The position numbers and the translations under genes were made by a program. Below the pieces are notes generated by a model, which saw only the letters and a list, made by a program, of their open reading frames with translations, ran no database searches and had not been told where the DNA came from. From Xestospongia bergquistia (lineage: Eukaryota > Porifera > Demospongiae > Haplosclerida > Petrosiidae), in the NCBI GenBank assembly GCA_963965975.1, contig OZ014412.1, positions 1,738,501-1,802,500 on the forward strand: a stretch of DNA of 64,000 nucleotides, given 5' to 3'. Below are positions 1 through 11,460 of this stretch, piece by piece; position 1 is the stretch's first letter; every line of letters starts with the position of its first letter.

Positions 1-1020
1 ATCACTAATATAACAATTGAGAAGGGTACACTAACTAATAGTGACTGTAGTCAATATATATGGAGTGTGTCTACTGTAGTTAATAACAGCTACAGTCAAT
101 TCAACCAGTACTTTGAGAAGTTTAGTTTTACATCAGGTAAGTAAGTATATATTATTGTTAGCAATTATTAATGATTATTCCATTTTAATCAGCTCCAAAT
201 ATTTCAGACAAGATACAAGTTATTAAGGATGATTTAAATAATACATTTCTTAAATTCACAGTGAGAAAATAAAGATAGCTATTGAACACTTTCTATTCTC
301 TATATTACTAGGTATTATTACCATGTAATAATTATATTTATCAGTTATTGGTGAAGGACGATTGTGGAAATGATCTTAACAGTTCATCATCAGTAACTCC
401 AATATCAATAAATGATACTTTATTTATCAATATAACTGATATTTCAGTTGATAACATGATATATTTTATATCAATAATGGTAGAGAACTTCATAGGAAAT
501 GGCATAACAGAATATATAAACATAAAAAATGAAAGTAAGTATTACTTTATATTATTAGTCTTATAATATTTTAAATGTTTAGGTCAACCTTTTAACAATA
601 TTACTCTTTATAATATTTGTGCGACATCATCACTTATTCTCACCTCCTTCTCCTCTCCCACTGTAACTGATATATCTCTAAAAACACCCAGCACTGGTAA
701 ATGTAACATGTACTGTATCATATAACATTGTTTGTATAGTGTTCATTCATATCCACCTCTTCAATTGTTGTCAGTATACTTCTACCTAGTTCATCAAACA
801 GTTAAGTGAATCAATAAATGACATTCTCTTATGACACAATATTTTAATTTAGTTGTTTTGTCACCTCCTAATGAGATAAATGACACTAAACATGATATAG
901 TTATTATATCAGTGGTAACATTAACCTATTATCATCATGATGGTAGTAATAGTACTGTTGTGTTAATTTGTAAATGGAAGATAAGACATTCCAGTGAAAT
1001 CTAGCTTTGCTCTAGTAATA
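1..1020 (+). pseudogene. Broken receptor copy (FN3-FN3-TM part), runs off left edge
   Basis: A + strand copy of the receptor family enters from the left edge. Exons seen: end of the first FN3 (1-136), the short exon 193-260, the main second-FN3 exon 312-534 with a conserved Cys-Asn-Asn-Tyr start, and a juxtamembrane cassette 583-696. These keep family phases and splice sites. The next cassette (about 740-801) is 4 nt longer than its counterpart in gene A and shifts the frame. The membrane exon (from 853) has lost its hydrophobic run and meets a stop near 1006. It is therefore probably a pseudogene of the gene A type; the missing 5' part lies outside the window. Confidence 0.75.
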
Positions 1021-1049
1021 AGTGAAACTGAATGTATTGTATAACAGAT

Positions 1050-1830
1050 ACAATCAATTCAACCAGTACTTTGAGAAGTTTAGCTTTACATCAGGTAAGT
1101 ATGTATATATTATTATTATTAGCAATTATTAATGATTATTTTATTTTAAATAGCTCCAAATATAACAGACAAGATACAAGTTATTAATGATGATTTAAAT
1201 AATACATTTCTTAACTTCTCAGTGAGAAAATAAAGATAACTATTGAACACATTTTATTATCTATATTACTAGGTATTATTACAATGTAATAATTATATTT
1301 ATCAGTTATTGGTGAAGGACGATTGTGGAAATGATATTAACAGTTCATCATCAGTAACTCCAATATCAATAAATGATACTTTATTTATCAATATAACAGA
1401 TATTTCAGTTGATAAAAGTATAATATTTTATAGCAATAATGGTAGAGAACTTTATAGGAAATGACACGACAGAATATATTAACATCAGAAATGAAAGTAA
1501 GTATTACTTTACATCATTAATCCAAAAGTATTTCAAAATGATTAGGTCAACCTTTTAAAAATATTATTCTTTGTATTTATGTGTCATCATTTATTATCCT
1601 TGTCACTTTTCTATTGCTCTCTACATACTTCATCAACATATCACCATTTGTCAACCAATCCAAGCTATTGATCAAGGACCACACCATACTGAGCTAGTAT
1701 ATAGCAACTACACTGGTGCTATCCTGTATAGGTCTAAGATGACTCATATTGGCAACCAGACTAAACTATTGATAAAGAACAATTATCCTTATTATTGTAT
1801 ATTATTATTATATTATAACTTATTATAATA
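1050..1830 (+). pseudogene. Second partial receptor copy with repeat-type tail exon
   Basis: A second, directly adjacent + strand copy begins inside the end of the FN3-1 exon (to 1094). It continues with the short exon 1154-1221 and the second FN3 exon 1273-1496, which is frame-shifted after its middle. From 1546 it runs into the tail exon of the third type: a hydrophobic stretch followed by the repeat unit with AIDQG and TELVYSNYTG. The hydrophobic part and the repeat part lie in different frames, so this copy is broken. The intact relative of the tail exon is at 49723-50078 on the other strand. Confidence 0.65.
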
Positions 1831-1988
1831 ACCTAATTAATTATTCCCACCTTTATTACCTTAGTATTGAGAGCCTAAATTCATAGATGGCTGAGATATT
1901 ACATATAGTGCAATATAACATGTATTGTGGTTATTAATTTGTCAATTAATAGTAAGAAAATAATGCAGGATTAGGTACAATTCTACTG

Positions 1989-2562
1989 TTGTTACTTCTC
2001 TACATACTTCATCAATATAATCAATATAACCAAGCTATTGATCAAGGACTACAATACACTGAGCTAGTGTGTAACAACTACACTGGTGACTATCCTGTAC
2101 TAGTTGAGAACGATCCATATTGTCAACCAATAGCAATAGTGGGTGGAGTTCTTGTACTATTACTGATCACTGGTATCTTGTTATGTGTACTATGTATTCT
2201 GTACTTTAAGAAGAGATGGTATACATATAAATTAAAAGGTACTTTAAGTTATTGCTAACAGCATACTTGTTGTTATAAGTAATGTACCTTTAATATCATA
2301 TTACATCATAATGACATATATAACAATATATTGATATAGTGTTCTATTTGTTTAGATACTGCCACAGAAAATTTAAACTCAAAGTAAGTATGTAATATTT
2401 ATTCATTATTTTAAATAAGCAGTGAAAAAGGTCAGAGTTCAGTTCATAAGGTACAATAATACACTAATTATATAACAATTACTTACATATATAGTGTGTT
2501 GTTGACTATCTCACTCCTCAAGATATCTCAAATACTAGAACAGATTTTTTTATAGTCAACAG
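1989..2562 (+). pseudogene. Hybrid tail: Tyr-x-Asn repeat joined to long-tail membrane exon
   Basis: An open stretch 1989-2238 runs from the third-tail repeat (AIDQG, then TELVCNNYTG, then NDPYCQP) straight into the membrane helix of the long-tail type (VGGVLVLLLITGILLCVLC, then FKKRW). It ends at a donor after AAATTAAAAG. The usual follow-on exons come next in order: 2356-2383, 2423-2450 and 2495-2562. The last is the YLTP exon, one base shorter than normal. The join puts the repeat on the extracellular side of the helix, unlike its normal place, so this looks like an unequal-recombination product. No ectodomain is attached, so it is probably not expressed as a receptor. Confidence 0.6.
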
Positions 2563-2702
2563 GTGTGTTCTATATAATGTGCATCTCTATATAGTTAATT
2601 TAATATCATATTTAATGTATGTATATTAATTATATCAGTATCATAATTCATATCATTAGTCATGTATACAATCCTAATATTTGTTTGAAATTGTTCCTAA
2701 CT

Positions 2703-3060
2703 ATGTAGAGTTATATTAGTTGAGTTAGTTACTGTAGTGAACATTACTGATATATTATCAGAGTTAACTACTGTTATATTGTACTGGAACTGAATATAGT
2801 CCATTAATGGAGGAGACCATCTTAATATCACTGCATTGTCTAGTAACTGATGAGTTAGTAAGTGGGGAGGACCTACACTAGATGTGACTATATTAAAGGA
2901 GATATATTATAGTACTTACTTACCAAATGATATCAGTTGTACTGGTAATGATATAACAGTAGCTTTTAGTGTGGCTGGATTACAGTTTCCTAGATACAGT
3001 TCTCACTGAACATTCACTGAATATTGTATTGTTATTGGAAAAGTAAGTTGTAATGTATCC
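2703..3060 (-). pseudogene. Relic: 3' end of Ig exon plus first half of FN3 exon
   Basis: Minus strand fragment. The last part of an Ig exon (about 3060 to 2934) is followed by the standard 51-57 nt first intron and the first half of a type-b FN3 exon from 2872, with the LLDNAVILRWSPP start. It stops near 2703, inside the FN3. There is no signal peptide, second FN3 or tail nearby. It is a truncated duplicate. Confidence 0.7.
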
Positions 3061-3663
3061 ATTATTATCACCATGTGTTATCACAATAATACTGCTGTTT
3101 GATCAATTCACATTGATGATTGTATTTGTGCTTAAGTCTTGTCTAAAGTGCTTTACTCCATGTCTGATTACAAATATATTTATATTAATGTATATTAGTT
3201 GATATTTTGCATATACTATAACTTGATAGCCATAAGTTTAGCTTAAATAAACAATCAAAACATACATTATGTTAATGCACAGACTGTACATTATTATATA
3301 TTATAAGTAATGCCATAATCACAAAACTTTATAATACCAAAATATAGGTATTCAAGTTACTATATATAACAATTAATTTTGTAAAAGATTTCTTGATGCA
3401 CTAATTTTAACAAGACTATACAATATAAATTTACTAGTAAATTATTTAAATAAATCTAAAACAAAGCTTTTATATCACTTAAAGTGATGTCATATATCAT
3501 TAACAATTAAATGATGAAGATTAGTAAAAATTGATAATAATGTCAATTAACAGCAATTATAATAATAATAATAATAATGATGAACAGAGATACAATAATA
3601 ATTAACAACAATAATTGATATAATGGGATGAGGATTTCCTGTGAAATAACTTGTTAGTATTAT
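3061..3663. other. Spacer downstream of gene A, no gene seen
   Basis: A+T-rich spacer. Parts of 3100-3560 match the spacers at about 26.2-26.8 kb and 55.5-56.3 kb, which also lie just 3' of long-tail genes. It is thus part of the duplicated unit rather than a separate gene. An imperfect AAT repeat sits near 3560-3610. Confidence 0.5.
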
Positions 3664-6600
3664 TTATTTAATACTAGCATACTCTACAGTATTCTGTTGA
3701 CCCACTGTTGGTATAGGATAATTACCTTGAGGAAACTCAATTGGAGTATACTGTGTTGTTTTCTAAAATAGGAGATATGTGGTACAGGGAATTATATATA
3801 TTAAACATTGTAATGTTAAAAGTATATAATATTACTATGTAATAACATTATATCAATAAATAGAATGGAAAAATTATTAACTAATTACAAGAATTGATAA
3901 TATACATGTACTTGTAATAGTATATGAAAAATATTACCTTCTTTTTGGCTGATCTTATCTCATTCATTTCAGCATACAAATGAGTATCATCTTTAGTTTC
4001 ATTCTGATAAAGCCATTATTATTAAAAATATCATATTATATTCTAACCTTGATTTGATCTGATGAGTGTGGAGATGATGTCTTGTTATCAAATAAAAAGG
4101 TACCATTATTATCTGAGTCATCACTAATTGGAAGAAAAGGTAAAGGAGACTAGAGAAAATTGAAAGAGATAAATGTGAGACTGACAACTTGAAAGTTCTT
4201 ACTTTGGGACTCCTTGTTGACCCCTTCTTCCTGTTAGTATTGGTCTACAATGGATGGAGTAATGGCTATGTCATATCATTACAAATACATTCAATACCTT
4301 TTTTATATTAACAGGTACCTCACTATAACCAGGTATATCAACAACATTCTCTAACTGAGAAGAGGATGTAGTAGGAGGAGGTAGAGGGGAGGGTAAAGGA
4401 ATGGCATTGACAGCTGGTTCAGGTGTAGCATAATTTGTATCAGGTAATGTCCTCTATAAAGTAAGTCCACATGTACATATTACATTAAACAATACATGTG
4501 TTTATAATATACAATATATTGTACTATAGGATGTGTCATTGATATAATAAGTAGAATTACTCACCTGGTCAGTTATGAGCTCAGCATATGCTGAAGTTGT
4601 TGGGACATTGTCTTGAGGGAGGATTTGAAGTTTTTTTGGTGTCTGATAGGTTGGATCACCTTGAGACTAAGAAATAGAGAGTACATAGTATAAATAAAAT
4701 ATATCATTAGTCTATAACAAACAGCTGTTATATTTACATATTTTGATGTCAACTATATAACAAATAAAGGATATGTAATACCAAATAGAGGATAATCCTA
4801 TTAATTAAAAAAAACAATAATTGTGGTAGCTATGTTGTCGCTAGGGAATACAGATATCTTCAACATAACCAAACAGTTTATAGAACAAGAAAATATGTCA
4901 ACATGTCACTAGTGTTTCTATCCATCTATACTTTTCTTGTATCCATTCATCCTAAACAGTTGATATATATATTTATCCATAGTTTTATAAACATGTTATA
5001 AATGTACACATATATGTTATTTTTATATAGTATTGATTAATTAGTTCTGATTTCAGATACATGCTGTGATGTACAATGTACCATATATGGATATAATATA
5101 TGTCAATAATGTACTACATACATAGGATCAGTGTCAGTAGCATTTGCTGTCATTACTGTCATTTAAAATATCGACAGTGAACATACTAATTAATTAATAT
5201 TTATTACAATATTTAATAGACATGTTTTATAACCTCACTGTGAGGTAGTAATAATAATTAGAGACAAATGAGCAGCTGTAAATATCAAGTATAAGTACAG
5301 GTCATTGTCAAGTTACAAGTATACTATGTTAATGTACTATAATATAGTTTATTGAGCACTATAATAACACGTATATAGCACAGGTACTATGTCTATCACA
5401 TTTACAGCACTGGTATTATGTAAAATAATAACATTGATAATAATTAAAATATATGAACAAAGACACCTAATAACATAACAGTCATAATATGATATATGTG
5501 AACTCTGATTATATATACAATAACATCCTATTAATTTATATTAAAATACACAGTCTCACGACATACAATAGTTAGGAACTTTTCATAACTAATAACATTT
5601 ATTTATTACACAATGATACAATAAACACACACATTCATTATCAGTAAACATGATATCATAATTATAGAGATATACATTATACAGAACACACCTGTTGACT
5701 ATTAATATAATCTGTTTTACTTTTTGACATATCTTGAGGAGTGAGATAGTCAGCAATACACTAGAAAGTGATAAATATTTCTATTACATCATATAAATAC
5801 AAGTATACCTGTGAACTTTTAACATCAGCAGTTATCTTTCTACAAAACAAATACTATAAGTATTTGAAATGATGATATAACTTACTTGTTACTTTCATGG
5901 TCTATATGAAAGACAAACATAATTATTTATATATATATGTTCTTATGTATGTAAACATTTTTATATTTAATATATTTAACCATTGACTTCAAAGACACAA
6001 TATAAAATATTTGTGAAATGTGTCAATACAATACGTTCAGTTCTATTAATTACCAGAGCAATAATAGACTTTACTGGATTGTCTTATCTTCCATTTACAA
6101 ATTAACACTACTAAAAGTACTATCACTGTCATGATGATGATAATAACAATGGTTGATGATACCACTGATATAATAACCAGATCATGTTTAGTGTCATCTA
6201 TGTTATTAGGAGGTGACAAAACAACTAAATTAAAATATAATGTCATAAGAGGATGTCATTTATTGATTCACTTAACTGTTTGATGAACTAGGTAGAAGTA
6301 TACTGACTGTAGTTGAAGAGGAGGATATAAGTACTATACAAACAATATTATATGATACAGTGACACGTTACATTTACCAGTACTGGGTGTTTTTAGAGGT
6401 GTATATGTTACGGTGGGAGAGGAGAGGGAGAGTGAAGAGGCGAGAATAAGCGATGACACACAAATATTGTAAAGAGTAATATTGTTAAAAGGTTGACCTA
6501 AATATTTAAAATATTTATAAGACTAAATGATATAAAGTAATACTTACTTTCATTTCTGATGTTAATATATTCTGTTGTGTCATTTCCTATAAAGTTCTCT

Positions 6601-7720
6601 ACCATTATTGCTATAAAATATATCCTGTTATCAACTGTAATATCAGTTATATTGATAAATAAAGTATCATTTATTGATATTGGAGTTACTGATAATGAAC
6701 TGTTAATATCATTTCCACAATCGTCCTTCGCCAATAACTGATAAATATAATTATTACATTGTAATAATACCTAATAAAATAGAGAATATAAAGTGTTCAA
6801 TAGCTATCTTTATTTTCTCACTGAGAAGTTAAGAAATGTATTATTTAAATCATCATTAATAACTTGTATCTCCTCTGAAATATTTGGAGCTGATTAAAAT
6901 GGAATAATCATTAATGATTATTAATAATAATAATATATACTTACTTACCTGATGTAAAGCTAAACTTCTCAAAGGACTGATTGAATTGACTGTAGATGTT
7001 ATTTACTACAGTAGACACACTCCATATATATTGGCTACAGTCACTATTAGTTAATGTACTCTTCTCAATTGTTATATTAGTGGTATTAGTAGTGAAATAA
7101 TCTGTGATATTAGTATCATCAGTAATTGATATATTATAAGAAAAAAAGATGTCATCTGATAATTTCAATGGAGGATACCACTGTAGTGTGACTACACTGT
7201 TTTGTAATTCAAGAGTTAGTAAGTGAGGAGGACCTACAGTAGATGTATCTATATTAAAGGAGATATAATATAGTACTTACTTACCAAATGATATCAGTTT
7301 TACTGATAATGATAAAAAAAAATCTTCAGTACAAAGTCCAAATTTACATAAACCACATTGGATCTCTGTAATATTCTGTAGAGTAACAATTTTTTTAACA
7401 ACAATAGTAAGAGACATGATGGCATTAGTACCAGAAGGTATCACAAAATCTATGCCTTCTTGATTTTTGCTAAAACTATAAATAATTGGAATATCGGTTA
7501 CTTTCCAAAATGCAATGTAGTTTCCACCATGGTCAAATGAACAAGTAAACGTTAGAGTAGAATTACTTGTAAAAGCAACAAAAACTTGAGATGATGGACA
7601 AGGTCCTCTGATAGTGGCTCCAGCAGAGTTATTATTCACTGGACTAGTACAGGTTTGTCCATTAGAGACCAGTGAACAGAATAATAGCAAACAATTTACT
7701 GGCAATGGTATAGCCTTCAT
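3664..7720 (-). CDS. Gene A: Ig/FN3 receptor with long ITIM-bearing tail, 680 aa
   Basis: Sixteen exons join in frame (2043 nt): 7720-7285, 7233-6949, 6889-6822, 6770-6548, 6497-6378, 6333-6277, 6224-6054, 5901-5886, 5839-5809, 5760-5692, 4666-4565, 4453-4298, 4244-4203, 4149-4048, 4003-3938, 3762-3664. Residues 1-22 are a signal peptide. About 22-145 is a Cys-rich Ig-like domain (GPCPSSQV, FTC, FWKVTD, IQCGLC). An FN3 domain is at 146-240, a second divergent FN3 at 241-337, juxtamembrane cassettes at 338-396 and a membrane helix at about 411-439. The 240-residue tail carries tyrosines in YLTP (474), SAYAEL (519), YATPEP (534), PGYSEV (569), LYAEM (636), TQYTPI (653) and VEYASI (676). SAYAEL and VEYASI fit the ITIM consensus and TQYTPI the ITSM form. 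The 1025 nt intron 5691-4667 holds no recognisable exon. No kinase domain is present. An SH2-dependent inhibitory or switching receptor is inferred; the ligand is unknown. Confidence 0.88.
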
Positions 7721-7773
7721 CCCTCACAAGTCATAGACTCACAACGCCTTTCCAGCCTACAAACCGTTGATTA

Positions 7774-7783
7774 CTGGGCGTGA
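7774..7783 (-). promoter_or_regulatory. GT-box-like upstream element of gene A
   Basis: The + strand reads CTGGGCGTGA about 55 bases upstream of the ATG. The same place in other exon-1 copies reads AGTGGGTGTG (10137, 24574, 40372, 50811). A shared proximal promoter element of the CACCC/GT-box type is inferred from its repeated position only. Confidence 0.3.
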
Positions 7784-7837
7784 ACTTCTACTACAGGATG
7801 TGAACTGATACATATTAATAATTTTTGATCAAAACTT

Positions 7838-7880
7838 AGATATTAGAGTAAAAGTCTACTAGACTTTTACTCTAATATCT
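7838..7880. repeat. Perfect 43-bp palindrome upstream of gene A
   Basis: Arms 7838-7858 and 7860-7880 are exact reverse complements around a single C (arm core ATTAGAGTAAAAGTCTA). Pairing extends outward about 8 more bases with two mismatches. It lies about 120 bases upstream of the start codon of gene A and recurs upstream of gene B. It could be a cruciform, a regulatory inverted repeat or a transposon footprint. Confidence 0.8.
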
Positions 7881-8329
7881 ATGTTTTGTTCAATAATTAT
7901 TAGAATAGACTTACTCTACTCTAGTATCCATAAAGATCATCCTTTGACATCATGACAGCTTTCATTAATGAAACAGAATATTAAAGATATATTGGGAGCC
8001 TATCACATTAGCTAGTTAATTAATATAATTTATGATTTTTTCTATTGTCATTTGGAATGTGTTCTCAGTTGGCAAATAATTTTCAAACGTACACTTGAGT
8101 AGTTCCTGTTGGAAGTACCATAAAATTAAATTGTTCTTACATGTATCCGGAAATTGCTAATGTCAAATCTTCTTTTGTCAGAATCCATCACAAGATAATA
8201 GGAGTAAATGATTGAGGGTGGTAATGGACACACTAAACTATTACTCTCCCATTAACCAAGAAAAAATGTTTAATATGGACTATGCAACTAATATAATAAT
8301 GGTTGCAGGGATATATTTCAAATTCAACA

Positions 8330-8640
8330 TACTGTTACTTGACAACGCAGTGATATTAAGATGGTATCCTCCATTCAGTTCCAGTACAATATAACAGTAG
8401 TTAACTCTGATAATATATCAGTAATGTTCACTACAATAACTAACTCAACTAACATAACTCTACATAAAGATAATATATCATATATTGAATGTAGTCAGTT
8501 ACAATGGAGTGTATCTGTTGGTACACAATATGGTTATAGTGAACTAGCTATTGCTAAACATAACTTTATAATAATATCGGGTAATGTATAGTATTAACAT
8601 GAAATGTAATTTATTTGATAAATAGCTCCAAATATTTATA
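8330..8640 (+). pseudogene. Relic FN3 exon (type b), + strand
   Basis: A + strand copy of the type-b FN3 exon begins around LLDNAVILRWYPP. It has lost 13 bases at the family PLMDYIQ position and so shifts frame. It then continues as YNITVVNSDNISVMF to the donor at about 8582. A trace of the next exon (CTCCAAATATT) follows near 8626. The Ig exon is not present upstream. Confidence 0.7.
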
Positions 8641-8809
8641 ATGAAGTAATTGTTTCCAGTTTATGGAGTGTATTGTGAAACAAAGAAAAATATGAATGGA
8701 ATGGAAATGGTATCTGTAATGGTAGAAATGTTAATAATGTATTACATTTTACAGTATATGATTATATTATAAATGTAAGTTCATTAGGCATAGAATACAT
8801 AACACATGA

Positions 8810-10121
8810 AATATAGGTTCTAACAACTGTTTGATGAACTAGGTAGCTGTGTACTGTCTCTGTTCATTAAAGTAGAGCTGAGCTCTAAACAAATATTATG
8901 ATGACATAATGATACAATATGTTATGTTTAGTATTTCTTGGTGTGCTCTACAATCATTAACGTTATGTTACATTTACAATCTGTTAGTGGAAAAGTAGTG
9001 GAAGAGAGAAGGTGTTAAAAGTAGAATGATGATAACATGCAAGTATCATAAAGAGTAACGTTGTTAAAAGTTGACCTAAGCATTTAAAATAATGTAAGAC
9101 TAAATGATATAAAGTAATATTTACTGTCATTTCTGATGTTAATATATTCTGTCATGTCATTTCCTATGAAGTTATCTATCATTATTGCTATAAAATATAT
9201 CATCTTATCAAATTAAATATCAGTTATATTGATAAATAAGTATCATTTATTGATATTGGAGTTACTGATGATGAACTGTTAAATATAATTATTATATTGT
9301 AATAATACCTAATAAAATAGAGAATATAAAGTGTTCAATAGCTATCTTCACTGAGAAGTTAAGAAAAGTACTATTTAAATCATTTTTAATGATTTGTATC
9401 TCGTCTGAAATCTTTGGAACTAATTAAAATAGAATAATCATTAATAATTGCTAAATATAATATATACTTACTTACTTGATGTAAAGCTAAATTTCTCAAA
9501 GGACTGATTGAAATAATCTGTGATATTAGTATCATCGGTGACTGATACATTATAAGAAAAAAAGATGTCATCTGATAATATCAATGGAGGAGACCAGTGT
9601 AGTGTGACTACACTATTCTGTAATTCATGAGTTAGTAAGTGAGGAGGACCTACAGTAGATATGACTATATTAAAGGAGATATATTATAGTACTTACTTAC
9701 CAAATGATATCAGTTGTACTGGTAATGATATAACAGTAGGTTGTAATGGACTTTGATAACATTCTACTCCATTACACAATCCACACTGAAAACCAATGGT
9801 TCTTGTTTGGTTACCAAAATAGTAAGTTTAGTGAAACCATTGCTACTGTTACCTACGGCTATCATTATATCATTATTTGCTGGTGGTGTGTTTGTACTGA
9901 CAACAGATCCAATATTAGTAATATTCCAAAATGCAAGACAGCTAGATGCCAGTGTAGTTATAAAAGCAGTTAAACTATATAACCTATTGGAAACACTACT
10001 TGAGATGATGTACAAGGTCCTCTGACAGTAGCTCCAGGGTAACTGTATACTGGACTAGTACTGGTTTGTCCATTACAGAGAGAGAATACAAGAGAACAAA
10101 CACAGAAAGCATTGTCTTCAT
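8810..10121 (-). pseudogene. Broken type-a receptor copy, no membrane exon
   Basis: Minus strand relic. Exon 1 starts with ATG at 10121 (MKTMLSVFVLLYSLS), but the frame shifts just before the first Ig cysteine and again later. The FN3 exon (about 9640-9478) has a large internal deletion that removes its middle. The second FN3 exons (about 9420-9128) are decayed, and a juxtamembrane cassette lies near 8880-8830. No membrane exon follows. The GT-box-like element at 10137 is preserved upstream. It is non-functional. Confidence 0.7.
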
Positions 10122-10136
10122 GATTTAATTTTTAAA

Positions 10137-10147
10137 AGTGGGTGTGA
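10137..10147 (-). promoter_or_regulatory. GT-box-like element upstream of a relic exon 1
   Basis: AGTGGGTGTGA on the + strand, 16 bases upstream of the ATG at 10121. The same string recurs at 24574-24584 (ATG relic 24563), 40372-40380 (gene F) and 50811-50820 (ATG 50788), and a variant lies near 60487 upstream of gene H. Confidence 0.35.
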
Positions 10148-10537
10148 ATGATGTTAGTGAATTAGTATGGCAACAATATAATGGAAATTAACTCTGACTA
10201 CCTATGGATAGATATTATGTTTAGGATAAATGGATACTTGAAAGCATAGATGGATAGATGTAATAAGATAAGTGACAAATGTTTATGTTTTTTTTTCTAT
10301 AAAACTGTGATGATGTTAAAGATGTCCACATTCCCTAGTAACAAGATAGCCACAGTTATTTGCCTATTAGTTATAAACTATAAAACTGACATCAAAATAT
10401 GTGAATATATACAGCAGCTGTTTGTTTTAGACTATAATATAACATATAGTACAAGATCCACCATATGTACTCTCCTTTTTTGACACATCCTATAGCACAA
10501 TATATTGTATATAATAAGCATATGTATTTTAAAATAG

Positions 10538-10610
10538 AGTGTCAGCTGATAGAAATTATGCTACACCTGAACGAGCTGTCAATGTCATTCCTTTACCCTC
10601 CCCTCTATTA
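10538..10610 (+). pseudogene. Relic of long-tail proline-rich exon, + strand
   Basis: A + strand piece of the tail exon that in gene A is 4453-4298. It reads VSADRNYATPERAVNVIP and then LPSPL before breaking off. The preceding 60 bases also match the intron in front of that exon. It has no neighbours of its own gene. Confidence 0.6.
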
Positions 10611-10647
10611 TTCAGTGTTAAAAAAGTATACACTTTGCTTAATATTA

Positions 10648-10664
10648 TATATGTATATATATAA

Positions 10665-10714
<50 letters not shown>
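10648..10714. repeat. AT and AAT microsatellites
   Basis: An AT-rich dinucleotide run to 10680 is followed directly by about eleven AAT units. Any open frame here is repeat-derived. Confidence 0.9.
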
Positions 10715-11025
10715 TCATTGCAATAATTAATATGTTATTGCAACAACAAATTGTAACTTACATAGATAGATTACTACGGAATCTAGAAATTATGTAAATT
10801 ATTCACAATACAATTTGTTGGTATGTTGTAGTAGTCTATTATAAAGCAATAAATTATACAGTCAATAATTCACATGAATTTTGGATTCAATATTAATCCA
10901 TTCATATAAGGTACAAAGTAGTTCTTAAAATAATATATTAATTTTTATAGTATGCAAATATATTATAAATGTAAGTTTTAGGTATATAAATACATAACAC
11001 ATAAACTACATGTACTAACCATTGT

Positions 11026-11218
11026 TTGATGAGCTAGGTAATTGTGTACTGTCTTCTATCTTTAAAGTAGAACTAAGATCTAAACAAATAAAATGATGAT
11101 ACAATATGTTATACTTACCATTGGTTGGTAGAAATGTAGTGGAAGAAAGAAGTGACAAGGATGTTAAAAGTAGAAATGATGATGACACACAAATATTATA
11201 AAGTGTAATAGTGTTCAT
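11026..11218 (-). pseudogene. Two orphan juxtamembrane cassette exons
   Basis: Two intact phase-1/phase-1 cassettes of the family. The first (about 11218-11120) encodes a segment with LLTSLSLLSSTTF and ends PTNG at a donor. The second (11078-11026) encodes DLSSTLKIEDSTQLPSSSNN. Similar cassettes occur in gene B. No ectodomain or membrane exon adjoins them, and upstream the sequence switches to a repeat at 11219. Confidence 0.6.
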
Positions 11219-11460
11219 TTACAGTGCTTTTATGGTCTGCAATATTACCGATACTCTACCTATTGGATGAAACTGTCTCTTAACTCCACTACAACCTATT
11301 GTTGTATCATTACCAGTACAACTGAATTATTGTCTACTTTACACACTATCTACAAATAGTATTTGTACTCACAAATAGACATATGTAGCATACCTAGATT
11401 ATAGAAAGGCATTCAACAGTATATCACATTCCAAATTGCTATATAATAAAACTCATCCTG
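11219..11460 (+). mobile_element. Ig relic joined to LINE reverse-transcriptase scrap, copy 1
   Basis: The first part looks like a decayed + strand Ig exon (an NITD-like stretch and a CTTAACTCCACTACAACC run as at 60.73 kb). From 11391 a 60-base stretch reads YLDYRKAFNSISHSKLLYNK, the DxxKAFDSxxHxxLL motif of non-LTR retrotransposon reverse transcriptases. The same composite recurs at 16345-16590 and, with a longer LINE part, at 60540-61500. Confidence 0.55.

Larger units (their letters stand above)
6490..8058. repeat. Duplicated segment, gene A copy
   Basis: From the second FN3 exon through the Ig exon to about 340 bases upstream of the start codon, this segment matches 14490-16059 almost base for base. 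In the Ig exon only 4 of 147 residues differ. The match breaks abruptly just after GTCATTTGGAAT at 8058 upstream. On the 3' side it fades in the juxtamembrane exons, where the two genes take different membrane exons. A recent duplication or gene conversion is inferred. Confidence 0.8.

Noticed and set aside
3664-5692. Possibility that the long tails lead into a tyrosine kinase, as in sponge receptor kinases
   Set aside because: All tail exons from helix to stop are accounted for in A, D and H, and none has glycine-loop, HRD or DFG-like motifs.
6559-6741. Conserved 60-residue open frame opposite the second FN3 exon (also at 341, 14558, 18068)
   Set aside because: It is the antisense of a duplicated exon. 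Its conservation follows from the sense exon, and no splice or start context supports it.
10465-10797. Open frame of about 110 codons with an Asn run
   Set aside because: Produced by the AT and AAT microsatellites and a tail-exon relic in another frame.
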